Of a stretch of 64,000 bases of DNA, positions 37,379 to 47,624 are shown one piece after another. A model generated the notes under the pieces. The model was given only the letters and a program-made list of their open reading frames with translations. It was not told the DNA's origin and searched no databases. This DNA is from Marinobacter fonticola (lineage in GTDB: Bacteria; Pseudomonadota; Gammaproteobacteria; Pseudomonadales; Oleiphilaceae). Within the stretch, counting starts at the first letter, position 1, and the number at the start of each line of letters is the position of its first letter. The translations under genes were made by a program, and so were the position numbers. The DNA lies in NCBI RefSeq assembly GCF_008122265.1, contig NZ_CP043042.1:2480001-2544000 (forward strand). The letters are read 5' to 3'.

Positions 37379-37516
37379 TACCCAGTCCGTTTATAGTCTG
37401 CGTAGCCAATAGTCTGCACAGTCGAGTCCGCTGCCGCTAGTTTCTACGGTCTTAGCACCCGCGCTCCCTTTCCGGGCCGAGCGCGACAGATGGCGGACAA
37501 CGAACTGGAGAATGAA

Positions 37517-37539
37517 AGCCCCACATGGGGCTTTTTTTT
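37517..37539 (+). terminator. Rho-independent terminator for infA
   Basis: AGCCCC (37517-37522), loop ACAT, GGGGCT (37527-37532) and a run of eight T form a clean intrinsic terminator about 140 bases after the infA stop codon. Confidence 0.88.
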
Positions 37540-37576
37540 GTATCTAGCGCGCAAGTACAAACGCACTAAACAGACC

Positions 37577-37606
37577 AAAAAAAACCCGCTCCGGTGGGAG
37601 CGGGTT
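37577..37606 (-). terminator. Rho-independent terminator for clpA
   Basis: On the minus strand AACCCGCTCC/GGAGCGGGTT (37583-37592 and 37597-37606) with a four-base loop is followed by eight T (37584-37577). It lies just after the clpA stop, converging with the infA terminator. Confidence 0.88.
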
Positions 37607-37627
37607 CGGTTTTCAGAACAGCAATCG

Positions 37628-39898
37628 TTAGACCGCTTCGGCGGGTTCGTTCTCGTACTCGAAGACCAGATCGTCGTCCTCGAGGTGAACATGCACTTCC
37701 CCACCACTTTCCGCTAATGCACCAAACAGGATCTGCTCCGCCAGCGGCCGCTTGATCTTATCCTGGATCAGACGCGACATCGGGCGAGCCCCCATGGTGA
37801 CGTCGTAGCCTTTACCCGCCAACCAACGCTTGGCCTCATCGTCCACATGCAAGACCACACGTTTCTCGTCCAACTGGGCCTGAAGCTCCGTCAGGAACTT
37901 GTCCACAACGTGCGTGATGGTATCCCGGTTGAGATCTTCGAACTGGATAATGCCATCCAGCCGATTACGGAACTCCGGCGTGAACGTCTTGGTAATAATC
38001 TCCATGCCATCCGTACTGTGATCCTGCTCGCTGAAACCTATGGAGCGTCGGCTCATCGATTCCGCACCGGCGTTGGTCGTCATCACCAAAATCACGTGGC
38101 GGAAATCGGCCTTACGCCCATTGTTGTCAGTCAGCGTACCGTGATCCATGACCTGCAACAGCAGATTGAACACTTCCGGATGCGCTTTCTCGATTTCATC
38201 CAGCAGCAGCACACAGTGCGGCTGTTTGTTCACCGATTCGGTCAACAAGCCACCCTGATCAAAGCCCACATAGCCCGGAGGCGCCCCGATCAAGCGGGAA
38301 ACGGTGTGCCGCTCCATATACTCGGACATGTCGAAGCGCACCAGCTCGATACCCAAGACCTTGGCCAACTGCCGTGTGACCTCGGTCTTGCCTACACCGG
38401 TAGGACCGGCGAACAGGAAGGCACCTTCCGGCTTCTCCGGCGCTTTCAAGCCGGCACGGGCCAGCTTGATCGCGGTGGACAGCGACTCGATGGCTCGATC
38501 CTGGCCAAACACGACCATCTTAAGATCGCGCTCCAGGTTACGCAGCAAATCCTTGTCGCTGGTGGACACGCTCTTCGGCGGGATCCGCGCGATGGTTGCC
38601 ACGACATCCTCAATTGAGGACACGCCGATCACCTTGCGCCGCTTGTTGGTCGGTAGCAGACGCTGACGGGCGCCGGCCTCATCGATCACATCGATCGCCT
38701 TATCCGGCAGATGACGGTCGGTGATGTAGCGATCAGCCAGTTCTGCGGCAACGCGCAAGGCTTTGTCGGTGTACTTAAGATCGTGATGTTTCTCGAAATG
38801 CGTCTTCAGCCCGCGAAGGATCTGGTAGGTATCCTCGACGCTGGGCTCGTTGACGTCGATCTTCTGGAACCGGCGCGCCAAGGCACTGTCTTTTTCGAAA
38901 ATGCCACGGAACTCAGAAAAGGTCGTGGAGCCGATACAACGGATCTCACCCGAACTTAGCAGTGGCTTGAGCAGATTCGATGCATCCATCACACCTCCGG
39001 ACGCGGAACCAGCACCTATTATCGTGTGAATCTCATCGATAAAGAGGATCGCGTGATCCACTTTCTTGAGCTCGGCCAGTAGACCCTTGAACCGCTTCTC
39101 GAAATCACCGCGATACTTCGTCCCCGCCAGCAACGCGCCGAGATCCAGCGAAAAGACAATGCCATCGGAAATAACATCCGGCACCTGGCCGTCGACGATA
39201 CGCTTAGCCAGGCCTTCAGCAATAGCCGTCTTGCCGACACCGGCTTCGCCGACCAGCAAGGGGTTATTTTTGCGACGGCGAACCAGGATCTGGACCACAC
39301 GTTCAACTTCGTGCTCACGACCGATCAGAGGATCGATGCGCCCCTTACGTGCCTGTTCGTTCAGGTTAGTGGCGTAGCTTTCCAGCGGCTTCGAGGAGGC
39401 GCCGTCTTCACCCACTTCTTCTTGGGCGTGATCTGTGCCGCCTTCCTGTTCCTCGCTGCCCTGTACGCGAGAAATACCGTGGGAGACGTAATTGACCACA
39501 TCGATCCGGGCAATGTTCTGTTTTTTCAGAACGTATACGGCCTGGCTCTCCTGTTCGCTAAAGATGGCCACGAGCACATTGGCACCAGTGACTTCCTTCT
39601 TGCCGGAAGACTGGACATGGAATACGGCCCGTTGTAGCACGCGCTGAAATCCCAAGGTGGGCTGGGTTTCGCGCTCGCTGTCGTTGTGTGGAATAAGGGG
39701 CGTGGTTGAATCCACAAACTCCAGGAGTTCTTCCTGAAGCCGCTGAAGATCCGCGCCGCAAGCCTTAAGGACTCCCACCGCCGAGTCATTATCCATCAAA
39801 GCGAGCAACAGGTGCTCGACGGTCATGAATTCATGACGCTTGTCCCGGGCATTCTTGAACGCTGTATTCAGCGTAATTTCCAGATCTTTGCTTAGCAT
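37628..39898 (-). CDS. clpA: ATP-dependent Clp protease ATP-binding subunit ClpA
   Basis: The 756-residue unfoldase feeds substrates to ClpP. The N-terminal Clp_N repeat (about 1-150) docks ClpS; AAA-1 has GEAGVGKTAIAEGL and AAA-2 has GPTGVGKTEVTRQL with the RxIGF loop (SRRSIGFSEQ) that grips ClpP. Size matches E. coli ClpA (758). ATG 39898 is chosen over a TTG at 39910. clpP is not in the window. It follows clpS by 18 bases. Confidence 0.97.
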   Translation of the reverse strand: MLSKDLEITLNTAFKNARDKRHEFMTVEHLLLALMDNDSAVGVLKACGADLQRLQEELLEFVDSTTPLIPHNDSERETQPTLGFQRVLQRAVFHVQSSGKKEVTGANVLVAIFSEQESQAVYVLKKQNIARIDVVNYVSHGISRVQGSEEQEGGTDHAQEEVGEDGASSKPLESYATNLNEQARKGRIDPLIGREHEVERVVQILVRRRKNNPLLVGEAGVGKTAIAEGLAKRIVDGQVPDVISDGIVFSLDLGALLAGTKYRGDFEKRFKGLLAELKKVDHAILFIDEIHTIIGAGSASGGVMDASNLLKPLLSSGEIRCIGSTTFSEFRGIFEKDSALARRFQKIDVNEPSVEDTYQILRGLKTHFEKHHDLKYTDKALRVAAELADRYITDRHLPDKAIDVIDEAGARQRLLPTNKRRKVIGVSSIEDVVATIARIPPKSVSTSDKDLLRNLERDLKMVVFGQDRAIESLSTAIKLARAGLKAPEKPEGAFLFAGPTGVGKTEVTRQLAKVLGIELVRFDMSEYMERHTVSRLIGAPPGYVGFDQGGLLTESVNKQPHCVLLLDEIEKAHPEVFNLLLQVMDHGTLTDNNGRKADFRHVILVMTTNAGAESMSRRSIGFSEQDHSTDGMEIITKTFTPEFRNRLDGIIQFEDLNRDTITHVVDKFLTELQAQLDEKRVVLHVDDEAKRWLAGKGYDVTMGARPMSRLIQDKIKRPLAEQILFGALAESGGEVHVHLEDDDLVFEYENEPAEAV

Positions 39899-39916
39899 GG
39901 GCCACCCCAAGGTCTA

Positions 39917-40279
39917 TCAGTCCGCACGTTCAATCTCGCAAAGCAACGGGTGCTCGCACTCCGAAGAGTACTGGTTCACCTGCGCCGCTTTAGTTTCCGC
40001 GATGTCACGGGTATATACCCCACATACGGCTTTTCCCTGTGTATGGACGAGCAGCATCACCTGCGTCGCCTTCTCTTCATTCATACTGAAGAATTTCATC
40101 AGGACATCAACGACAAAGTCCATCGGTGTGTAATCGTCGTTGAGGAGAATGACCCGAAAACGTGCAGGACGTTTCAGCGCGGGTTTCTCCGGAGAGACGG
40201 CCAGACCATCTTCGCGATCTGGGTCCTGTTCATCCTCCCCTTGATTTAATATTAGTAGAGAATTCTCGATGTTCCGCAT
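39917..40279 (-). CDS. clpS: ATP-dependent Clp protease adaptor ClpS
   Basis: The 120-residue adaptor binds N-terminal Leu, Phe, Tyr or Trp and hands the protein to ClpA. The core motif [18 protein letters not shown] and the [20 protein letters not shown] block that forms the degron pocket are present; the first 38 residues are a variable acidic tail. It forms an operon with clpA. A stem-loop lies in its leader (40306-40329), and no clear Shine-Dalgarno stands before ATG 40279. Confidence 0.95.
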   Translation of the reverse strand: MRNIENSLLILNQGEDEQDPDREDGLAVSPEKPALKRPARFRVILLNDDYTPMDFVVDVLMKFFSMNEEKATQVMLLVHTQGKAVCGVYTRDIAETKAAQVNQYSSECEHPLLCEIERAD

Positions 40280-41003
40280 GATTCATTACCGGATTTTAGA
40301 TAACGAGGAGCGGTGCAAGTTCCGCTCCTTCACAGAAGGTGGTTCCGCAGACTCAAGTTTTCAAGATGAATCTGCTAATTACGTTGACCAAAAGCATCAC
40401 GACGCCGGCGAAGCAGCGCCTGTTAAGGAACCCGTGAATAACATCCACGTCGGATCTAACGTAAAGGTTAAAGCAACTCGCAATCATTCAAAACAATGCC
40501 CAACGGCAACGCGCGATTTGTAGGAATGCCGGGGGCTCGTCAAAACTCGCGATACGCTCGAAGACGTGATCGTTAACCGCGACAGTTATTCGCGATAGCT
40601 AACGTGGATTGTTCCAAAAGCTCCGAAGGCTGCGTTCTGACCATTGCGTCCGACGCCCCCTAATCTTGCAAAACGCCCGTATCAGCCATTAACTGCGAGT
40701 CACTTGCATCTTTCAGCACAATCAGCGTCGGTTGGGGGGAACATTTTAAAGTCGCTGAATCGGAGGCGTCATAAACTGACCTCATATTAACGCCTACGCA
40801 GTCCGCTCAACCAGTACTTTGCGGTACTTTGGCTATTGACTCAGAAGGAATATTGGTCAACAGTAGAATCGGCAATGTAAAATTCTGTAAATCCCGGGTC
40901 GAGAGCTCGATTCGGCCGGTTTCATCGGTTCATTAGCCGTTCCGGTATTCATAAATTAATGAATAGCAATAATAAGACGAGCAGGAAAACAAGGGAGTGA
41001 ATC
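40280..41003. other. Long divergent region between clpS and cspD
   Basis: The 724 bases contain no credible gene; one 84-codon open frame (40269-40523, plus strand) overlaps the clpS start and has no ribosome site. Notable features are a stem-loop AGGAGCGG/CCGCTCCT (40306-40313 and 40322-40329) in the clpS leader, and a long AT-rich stretch near 40940-41000 that probably carries the cspD promoter and leader. Confidence 0.5.
40306..40329 (-). promoter_or_regulatory. Stem-loop in the clpS leader
   Basis: An eight-base-pair perfect stem with an eight-base loop lies 27 bases before the clpS start codon. It could influence translation or mRNA stability; no ligand or antisense partner is evident. 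Confidence 0.35.
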
Positions 41004-41336
41004 ATGCCTCAAGGCAAAGTGAAGTGGTTCAACAACGCCAAGGGTTACGGCTTCATTATCGAGGATGGCGGTAGCGAAGACTTATTCGCTCATTTCTCGG
41101 CCGTACAAATGGATGGCTACAAAACGCTCAAAGCCGGCCAGGCGGTTAGCTTTGACAAAAAACCGAGCGACAAAGGCACACACGCTATCAACATCGTTCC
41201 CCTGGATCGACTTGAGAAGCGCGAACCGACGTCGCATTCCCAGACACAAGCCGCGAATTCCGAGCACTCGGATTCCGAAAGCGAAGCTACCGAAGGCTCG
41301 GAAACGCGCAGTCATCTGCGAACCATCCACGCCTGA
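41004..41336 (+). CDS. cspD: Cold-shock-domain protein CspD with an extended tail
   Basis: The N-terminal 67 residues form a cold-shock domain with RNP1 KGYGFI and RNP2 DLFAHF that binds single-stranded nucleic acid; E. coli CspD inhibits replication in stationary phase. The divergent placement from clpS/clpA supports CspD. The protein is 110 residues, longer than E. coli CspD (74); the extra C-terminal 40 are hydrophilic and rich in Ser, Glu and Thr ([15 protein letters not shown]). AGGGAG precedes ATG 41004. Confidence 0.92.
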   Translation: MPQGKVKWFNNAKGYGFIIEDGGSEDLFAHFSAVQMDGYKTLKAGQAVSFDKKPSDKGTHAINIVPLDRLEKREPTSHSQTQAANSEHSDSESEATEGSETRSHLRTIHA

Positions 41337-41512
41337 CGGTAGCTGTTGGTCGCTTAGCGGATAGCGCCGAATAATTTCGGAGCTGCCCCCTAAGACCAAA
41401 AACTTTTTCATTCAGGTTCATTGCGAGCCGGATAAGAGGCATTTATTGATTAAATTTTCCGCTCCAGTCAATTTTAAAACTGTGCAGACACCATAAAATC
41501 TACTTCAGGCCA

Positions 41513-41544
41513 GGCCGACCTCGGTTGATCCGGGTCGGCCTTTT
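41513..41544 (+). terminator. Hairpin followed by four T, downstream of cspD
   Basis: GGCCGACC (41513-41520) pairs with GGTCGGCC (41533-41540) around a 12-base loop and is followed by TTTT. It is a plausible intrinsic terminator though about 180 bases past cspD. Confidence 0.6.
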
Positions 41545-41583
41545 CTCGCTCTGGCTCGGCCTGCAAACGTCGCAGGCGCTCAG

Positions 41584-41603
41584 TAGTGGCGAATAGTGGC
41601 GAG
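41584..41603 (+). repeat. Tandem 10-bp duplication
   Basis: TAGTGGCGAA (41584-41593) is followed directly by TAGTGGCGAG (41594-41603), differing at one base. Confidence 0.7.
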
Positions 41604-41642
41604 GTCACTAGATCGTCGGCCCAGCGTCCTCTCCTTCCACAA

Positions 41643-41690
41643 GCTCTAGTTTTACTGGGCTCTAGCTTCACTAAAATCTAGTATTACTAC
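41643..41690 (+). repeat. Three imperfect 16-bp tandem repeats before rluE
   Basis: Units at 41643-41658, 41659-41674 and 41675-41690 each contain TCTAG at the same place and ACT near the end; pairs match at roughly 10 to 12 of 16 positions. They end 70 bases before rluE and may be binding sites or slippage products. Confidence 0.6.
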
Positions 41691-41760
41691 ATGCTCACGG
41701 ACAGCCGCGTGGCAATACGGTAATTTTAAAGCCGCCCAACCCTATCGTCCCGAACGTTTC

Positions 41761-42381
41761 ATGGCCAATCTGATCCTGTTAAACAAACCGTTCAACGTCC
41801 TCTGTCAATTCACGGACAACGAGGGCCGAGCCACCCTCGCTGACTATGTTGGCGTCAGCGATGTCTATCCAGCCGGCCGTCTCGACTACGACTCCGAAGG
41901 TTTGGTACTGCTGACCGATGACGGTGCGCTTCAACACCGTATCGCCTCGCCTCAACAAAAAATGGCGAAGACCTATTGGGCACAGGTTGAGGGAAACATC
42001 GACGACGAGGCCCTAGCGCGATTGTCCAACGGCGTTGTACTGAAGGACGGCCCAACTCGCCCCGCCAAAGTGCATCGATTGACGGAGCCAGACCTCTGGC
42101 CCCGCAACCCGCCGGTGCGTTTTCGCGCGAATGTACCCACCAGCTGGATCGAGCTAACGATCACCGAAGGAAAGAATCGCCAGGTCCGCCGGATGACCGC
42201 AGCCGTCGGCTTTCCTACCCTGCGACTCGTACGGACATCGATCGGCGACTGGGATATCGACGGGTTAGCCCCGGGTGGCACCCGGCAACTTCAGATCCAC
42301 ACACCCCAGAAAGACATGCGTCGCCGCACTCATGCCCCCCGACGCCACCCGACGAGCACACGCAAGAAAAGGAACCGCTGA
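41761..42381 (+). CDS. rluE: 23S rRNA pseudouridine 2457 synthase
   Basis: The 206-residue enzyme is in the RsuA group without an S4 domain, like E. coli RluE (217). The catalytic aspartate lies in [17 protein letters not shown] near residue 42, and the KNRQVRRM motif closes the active site. The C-terminal tail is strongly basic. nudJ begins at the base following its stop codon, so the two are cotranscribed; the same pair adjoins mnmA in E. coli. Confidence 0.95.
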   Translation: MANLILLNKPFNVLCQFTDNEGRATLADYVGVSDVYPAGRLDYDSEGLVLLTDDGALQHRIASPQQKMAKTYWAQVEGNIDDEALARLSNGVVLKDGPTRPAKVHRLTEPDLWPRNPPVRFRANVPTSWIELTITEGKNRQVRRMTAAVGFPTLRLVRTSIGDWDIDGLAPGGTRQLQIHTPQKDMRRRTHAPRRHPTSTRKKRNR

Positions 42382-42828
42382 ATGACATGGAAACCACACG
42401 CCACCGTCGCCGTGATCGCCGTAAAGGACGGGCGCTTTCTAATGGTGGAAGAACGCAGTCATGGCCGTATCGTCTTCAATCAGCCCGCCGGCCACGTCGA
42501 ACAGCACGAAACCATCCTCGATGCCGCACGCCGTGAAGCGCTTGAAGAAACAGGTTGGGAAGTTGAGCCGCGGCACTTCCTCGGACTCTATACCTACGTA
42601 GCTCCGGCAACCGACGCCACCTATTACCGCTTCTGTTTTGTTGCCGATGCAGTCAAGCACGCCACCGAGGAGCTGGACCCCGACATTATTGCTGCCCACT
42701 GGCTCACCTACGAGGAGCTGCGTGAACGCCAGGACGACCTACGCAGCCCCCTGGTCCTCAAGTGTATTGAAGACTACCTGGCGGGCCGCCGATTTCCTCT
42801 CTCCGTGATTGTCGATCCTGCGGGATAG
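42382..42828 (+). CDS. nudJ: Nudix hydrolase NudJ
   Basis: The 148-residue protein carries a complete Nudix box, G-H-V-E-Q-H-E ... RREALEETGWEV, near residues 37-59. E. coli NudJ (153) hydrolyses HMP-pyrophosphate and thiamine and nucleoside di- and triphosphates. The rluE-nudJ-mnmA order matches E. coli, which supports the assignment. Confidence 0.92.
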   Translation: MTWKPHATVAVIAVKDGRFLMVEERSHGRIVFNQPAGHVEQHETILDAARREALEETGWEVEPRHFLGLYTYVAPATDATYYRFCFVADAVKHATEELDPDIIAAHWLTYEELRERQDDLRSPLVLKCIEDYLAGRRFPLSVIVDPAG

Positions 42829-42864
42829 AGAACTGTTCGCCTAAAATGAATGACTTTGGCCGAT

Positions 42865-42890
42865 ACTTGTTAGTACTACTTGTTAGTACT
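42865..42890 (+). repeat. Perfect 13-bp tandem duplication before mnmA
   Basis: ACTTGTTAGTACT occurs twice head to tail (42865-42877 and 42878-42890), about 140 bases before the mnmA start. Each unit contains the palindrome AGTACT. Confidence 0.75.
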
Positions 42891-43029
42891 AAAGAGACTA
42901 GTCGCAACTACGGATCGCGCGCGCGGCCAAAACTGATAGAATGCGCGCCAAACTTTTTTATTTTTTGGTTGCAGTGTCCTTTTTTCGGTTACCGACCCAT
43001 TCTCGATGACTAACTCGTCCTGACTACTC

Positions 43030-44199
43030 ATGACTCGATACGCGCCTCAAGACCATCACAACACCCGGGTTATCGTCGGCATGTCCGGCGGTGTGGATTC
43101 CTCCGTAGCGGCTCTGCTGCTCAAGGAACAGGGTTATGCGGTTGAAGGCCTGTTCATGAAAAACTGGGACGAGGACGATGGCACCGAATACTGCACCGCC
43201 ATGACAGACCTCGCCGATGCCCAGATGGTCGCGGACGAAATCGGCATTACCCTGCATACCGCCAGCTTTGCCGCCGAATACTGGGATCGGGTGTTCGAGC
43301 ACTTCCTATCGGAATATCGTGCCGGGCGCACGCCAAATCCGGATATTCTGTGCAACAAGGAAGTGAAGTTCCGTGCATTCCTCGATTACGCGATGACCCT
43401 GGGCGCGGATTACATTGCCACTGGCCACTATGCGCGGCGGGATATCGGGCCTGATAGCAATGCACGCCTGCGCAAAGGCCTCGACCCCAACAAAGACCAA
43501 AGCTATTTCCTGCACGCCGTCTCCGGTGAGCGCATTGGTCGTACGCTGTTTCCTGTGGGAGAGATCGAGAAGCCCGAAGTCCGCCGCCTGGCAGAGGCAG
43601 CAGGCCTTGCGACCCATGACAAGAAGGATTCCACCGGAATCTGCTTTATTGGCGAGCGGAAGTTCCGCGATTTCCTCAAGCAGTACATTCCTGCACAACC
43701 GGGCAGCATAGAAGCGCCGAATGGCGAGGTTATCGGCCGCCACCAAGGGCTGATGTACCACACCATCGGCCAACGGCAGGGACTGGGCATTGGCGGTCTG
43801 AGCAATTTCAGCGACGATCCTTGGTACGTTGCCGAGAAAGACCTTGATCGCAACGTTTTGATTGCAGTACAGGGCAAACAGCATCCCCTGCTCTTCTCTC
43901 GAGGCTTGACCAGCGGACCGATCGATTGGGTTGCAGGGCAACCGCCTGCGACCGAATTTCGTTGTCACGCCAAAACCCGCTACCGTCAGCCCGATCAGCC
44001 TTGTACCGTACGTCTTGAAGGGACCGGTTGCCGGGTTGATTTCGACGAAGCTCAACGGGCGGTGACACCGGGCCAATCCGTGGTGTTTTACGATGGCGAC
44101 ATTTGCCTGGGCGGCGGCGTCATCGAGACCACCCGGCGCGACGGCGAGTCTGAAATCACCGCGGTTGAGTCCGCCGGATCTGTGGCTCGTCCCGCTTGA
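43030..44199 (+). CDS. mnmA: tRNA-specific 2-thiouridylase
   Basis: The 389-residue enzyme places sulfur on U34 of tRNAs for Lys, Glu and Gln. The PP-loop SGGVDSS (19-25) binds ATP; the catalytic cysteines are Cys108 (in [12 protein letters not shown]) and Cys205 (in [12 protein letters not shown]). The C-terminal 20 residues are an extension beyond the E. coli protein (368). hflD follows downstream, as in E. coli. Confidence 0.97.
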   Translation: MTRYAPQDHHNTRVIVGMSGGVDSSVAALLLKEQGYAVEGLFMKNWDEDDGTEYCTAMTDLADAQMVADEIGITLHTASFAAEYWDRVFEHFLSEYRAGRTPNPDILCNKEVKFRAFLDYAMTLGADYIATGHYARRDIGPDSNARLRKGLDPNKDQSYFLHAVSGERIGRTLFPVGEIEKPEVRRLAEAAGLATHDKKDSTGICFIGERKFRDFLKQYIPAQPGSIEAPNGEVIGRHQGLMYHTIGQRQGLGIGGLSNFSDDPWYVAEKDLDRNVLIAVQGKQHPLLFSRGLTSGPIDWVAGQPPATEFRCHAKTRYRQPDQPCTVRLEGTGCRVDFDEAQRAVTPGQSVVFYDGDICLGGGVIETTRRDGESEITAVESAGSVARPA

Positions 44200-44298
44200 T
44201 GATCTGGCTTGAGCCGCTGATCGCCAGCGGTTCCCAGTCGCAAACAAGACCCAACTGGCATGACCGCCAACCGGGCGGCAACGAAGAGTGAGGTAGCG

Positions 44299-44940
44299 TT
44301 GAGTCGATCACTGGAAGAACAGACCTTAGCCCTGGCCGGGGTATTTCAGGCCGCTGCGCTGGTACAGCAGATTGCTCATCGCGGTCAGTGCGCCCAGTCC
44401 ACCTTCGAAACCTGTATCGGCTCGCTATTCGCGACGGATCCCCCCAACACGCTCAGCGTTTACGGTGAGCTGAGCGACCTGCGTGAAGGACTTGCCGTTC
44501 TGGGCAGTCTGCTGCAGAAACAGGAAGGCCAACAGGACATCGAGATCCTTCGTTACGCCCTCAACCTGGTACATCTGGAGTCACGCCTGCGTAAGCACAA
44601 GGATATGCTGCAGATCATCGGCAGCCGGATCGATCAGGCCCGCCATACCGCTGATCACTTCGGCTATAACCACATGAATCTCGTCAACAATCTTGCCTCT
44701 GTCTACACCGACACCATCAGCACGTTCCGTCTGCGCATCCAGGTTACCGGCGACCCCAATCAGCTACGTGTGGAAGAGAACGCGGCGCGGATTCGCGCCC
44801 TGCTGCTGGCCGGGATTCGGTCTGCGGTGCTTTGGCGCCAGACCGGCGGCCGCCGCTGGCATCTCGTGTTCTACCGCAAACGCGTGGTCGAAATGGCACG
44901 ACGCCTCTCCGAACAGGCCAACCAGTCCGTTTTCCATTAG
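44299..44940 (+). CDS. hflD: HflD, lysogenization regulator homologue
   Basis: The 213-residue helical protein aligns with E. coli HflD: both begin with 14 residues before the shared TLALAG, followed by QQIAHRGQC and, near the end, RIRALLLAGIRSAVLWRQTGG. The start is a TTG (44299) with GTGAGG upstream, which gives exactly the E. coli length; an ATG at 44260 would add 13 residues. E. coli HflD lies on the membrane, binds phage CII, and in the host sits between mnmA and purB as here. Its cellular role in phage-free cells is unclear. Confidence 0.92.
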   Translation: MSRSLEEQTLALAGVFQAAALVQQIAHRGQCAQSTFETCIGSLFATDPPNTLSVYGELSDLREGLAVLGSLLQKQEGQQDIEILRYALNLVHLESRLRKHKDMLQIIGSRIDQARHTADHFGYNHMNLVNNLASVYTDTISTFRLRIQVTGDPNQLRVEENAARIRALLLAGIRSAVLWRQTGGRRWHLVFYRKRVVEMARRLSEQANQSVFH

Positions 44941-45079
44941 CGTTCCGGCGGGGACATCAGTCGCCGCTCGGCTCCCCGATGCGCCTTGGGTGGTGTATCA
45001 TAGACGCCATTTTCAACAGCAGTGAACGCTCCGGCCGCTCCCTCCTACGGTTTGGCCACCCGATTCACTGCAGTCATAG

Positions 45080-46471
<1,392 letters not shown>

Positions 46472-46472
46472 T

Positions 46473-47624
46473 ATGCAGCTTCCCGGCGGTCTGGATGCAG
46501 CGGTTTTCCTACGGGACTACTGGCAGAAAAAACCTTTGGTGGTACGACAGGCTTTTCCTGGCCTGTCATCACCTGTAACGCCGGACGAACTCGCCGGGCT
46601 GGCCTGTGAACAGGCCGTCGAATCCCGAATCGTCATCGAGAATGACAATGGACGGCCCTGGCAATTGGAAAACGGTCCGTTCGAACCGCAGCGCTTTGAA
46701 AGCCTGCCATCCACCCACTGGACCCTACTGGTTCAGGGACTGGATCACTGGGTGCCCGAGCTTAGCCCCCTGCTCGACCAATTCAGGTTCGTGCCCAATT
46801 GGCGGCTGGACGATATTATGGCCAGTTACGCACCGGAAGGCGGGAGCGTCGGGCCCCACTACGACCAGTACGACGTTTTCCTGCTCCAGGCCCAGGGTCG
46901 GCGCGAGTGGCACTTTGGCGGCCAGTGCGACGACAGTTCACCGCGTGTGCAAGGAACGCCGCTTCGCATACTCGAAGCCTGGCAGGGGGAAGAAACCCAA
47001 ATCCTCGAGCCCGGCGATATGCTCTACTTGCCTCCGGGCGTTGGCCACCACGGCATTGCGCTGGACGACTGCATCACCCTATCCATCGGCTTCCGTGCTC
47101 CCAGCCATGACGATATCCTGACCGGTTTTAGCGATTTCCTCTGCAACCAGCCGGGTGCCGGCCAGCTATTGAAGGATCCGGAGCTAGAGGTTCAGACCAA
47201 TCCCGGACTGATCAGCGATGCCTCGGTCGCCGGCATTGCAAGGATTGTCGAACAGGCGTTGGGCAAACAGGATCTTTTGGCACTCTGGCTGGGCCACTAC
47301 ACGACCGCCCCCAAGAGCAACGACATTGTTGTGCCGCCGGACGAGCCGATAGATACCAAAGAATTACACGCTGACCTTGAACACGGGCAAACCCTGCGTT
47401 GGAATGAAGGCTCGCGCTTTGCTTATCGCCCATTTGGCGAGCAAGTAGCGCTGTTCGTCGACGGCGAGCGCTATATGCTTAACGGTGAAGCTCAGGCCAT
47501 TGCGCCGATCCTGTGCGCCAGCTCCGAGCCCGACTCTACAGCGTTGGCCAGGCTGGCCCAAGATCCAGCCTTGTCGGGCTTACTGGTGACCCTAATCAAC
47601 CACGGCAGTCTCTACTTCGAATGA
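46473..47624 (+). CDS. roxA: Ribosomal protein uL16 arginine hydroxylase
   Basis: The 383-residue protein is an iron- and 2-oxoglutarate-dependent JmjC-fold oxygenase like E. coli YcfD/RoxA (373). Metal ligands His129 and Asp131 (GPHYDQYD) and a distal His at 192-193 (GVGHHGIA) are present. It hydroxylates an arginine of 50S protein L16. It follows purB by one base and overlaps the next gene by four (ATGA), so all three are coupled. Confidence 0.95.
   Translation: MQLPGGLDAAVFLRDYWQKKPLVVRQAFPGLSSPVTPDELAGLACEQAVESRIVIENDNGRPWQLENGPFEPQRFESLPSTHWTLLVQGLDHWVPELSPLLDQFRFVPNWRLDDIMASYAPEGGSVGPHYDQYDVFLLQAQGRREWHFGGQCDDSSPRVQGTPLRILEAWQGEETQILEPGDMLYLPPGVGHHGIALDDCITLSIGFRAPSHDDILTGFSDFLCNQPGAGQLLKDPELEVQTNPGLISDASVAGIARIVEQALGKQDLLALWLGHYTTAPKSNDIVVPPDEPIDTKELHADLEHGQTLRWNEGSRFAYRPFGEQVALFVDGERYMLNGEAQAIAPILCASSEPDSTALARLAQDPALSGLLVTLINHGSLYFE

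Larger units (their letters stand above)
41337..41760. other. Intergenic region with a terminator and short tandem repeats
   Basis: No gene is seen in these 424 bases between cspD and rluE. It holds a hairpin terminator (41513-41544), a 10-bp duplication TAGTGGCGA(A/G) at 41584-41603, and three imperfect 16-bp repeats at 41643-41690. Confidence 0.55.

Noticed and set aside
37379..37516. Possible tRNA after infA
   Set aside because: No cloverleaf, T-loop motif or CCA end could be found.
40269..40523. 84-codon open frame on the plus strand between clpS and cspD
   Set aside because: It overlaps the clpS start region, has no ribosome site, and its product has no recognisable features.
43306..44247. 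313-codon open frame on the minus strand opposite mnmA
   Set aside because: It lies wholly opposite mnmA, whose motifs are unambiguous.
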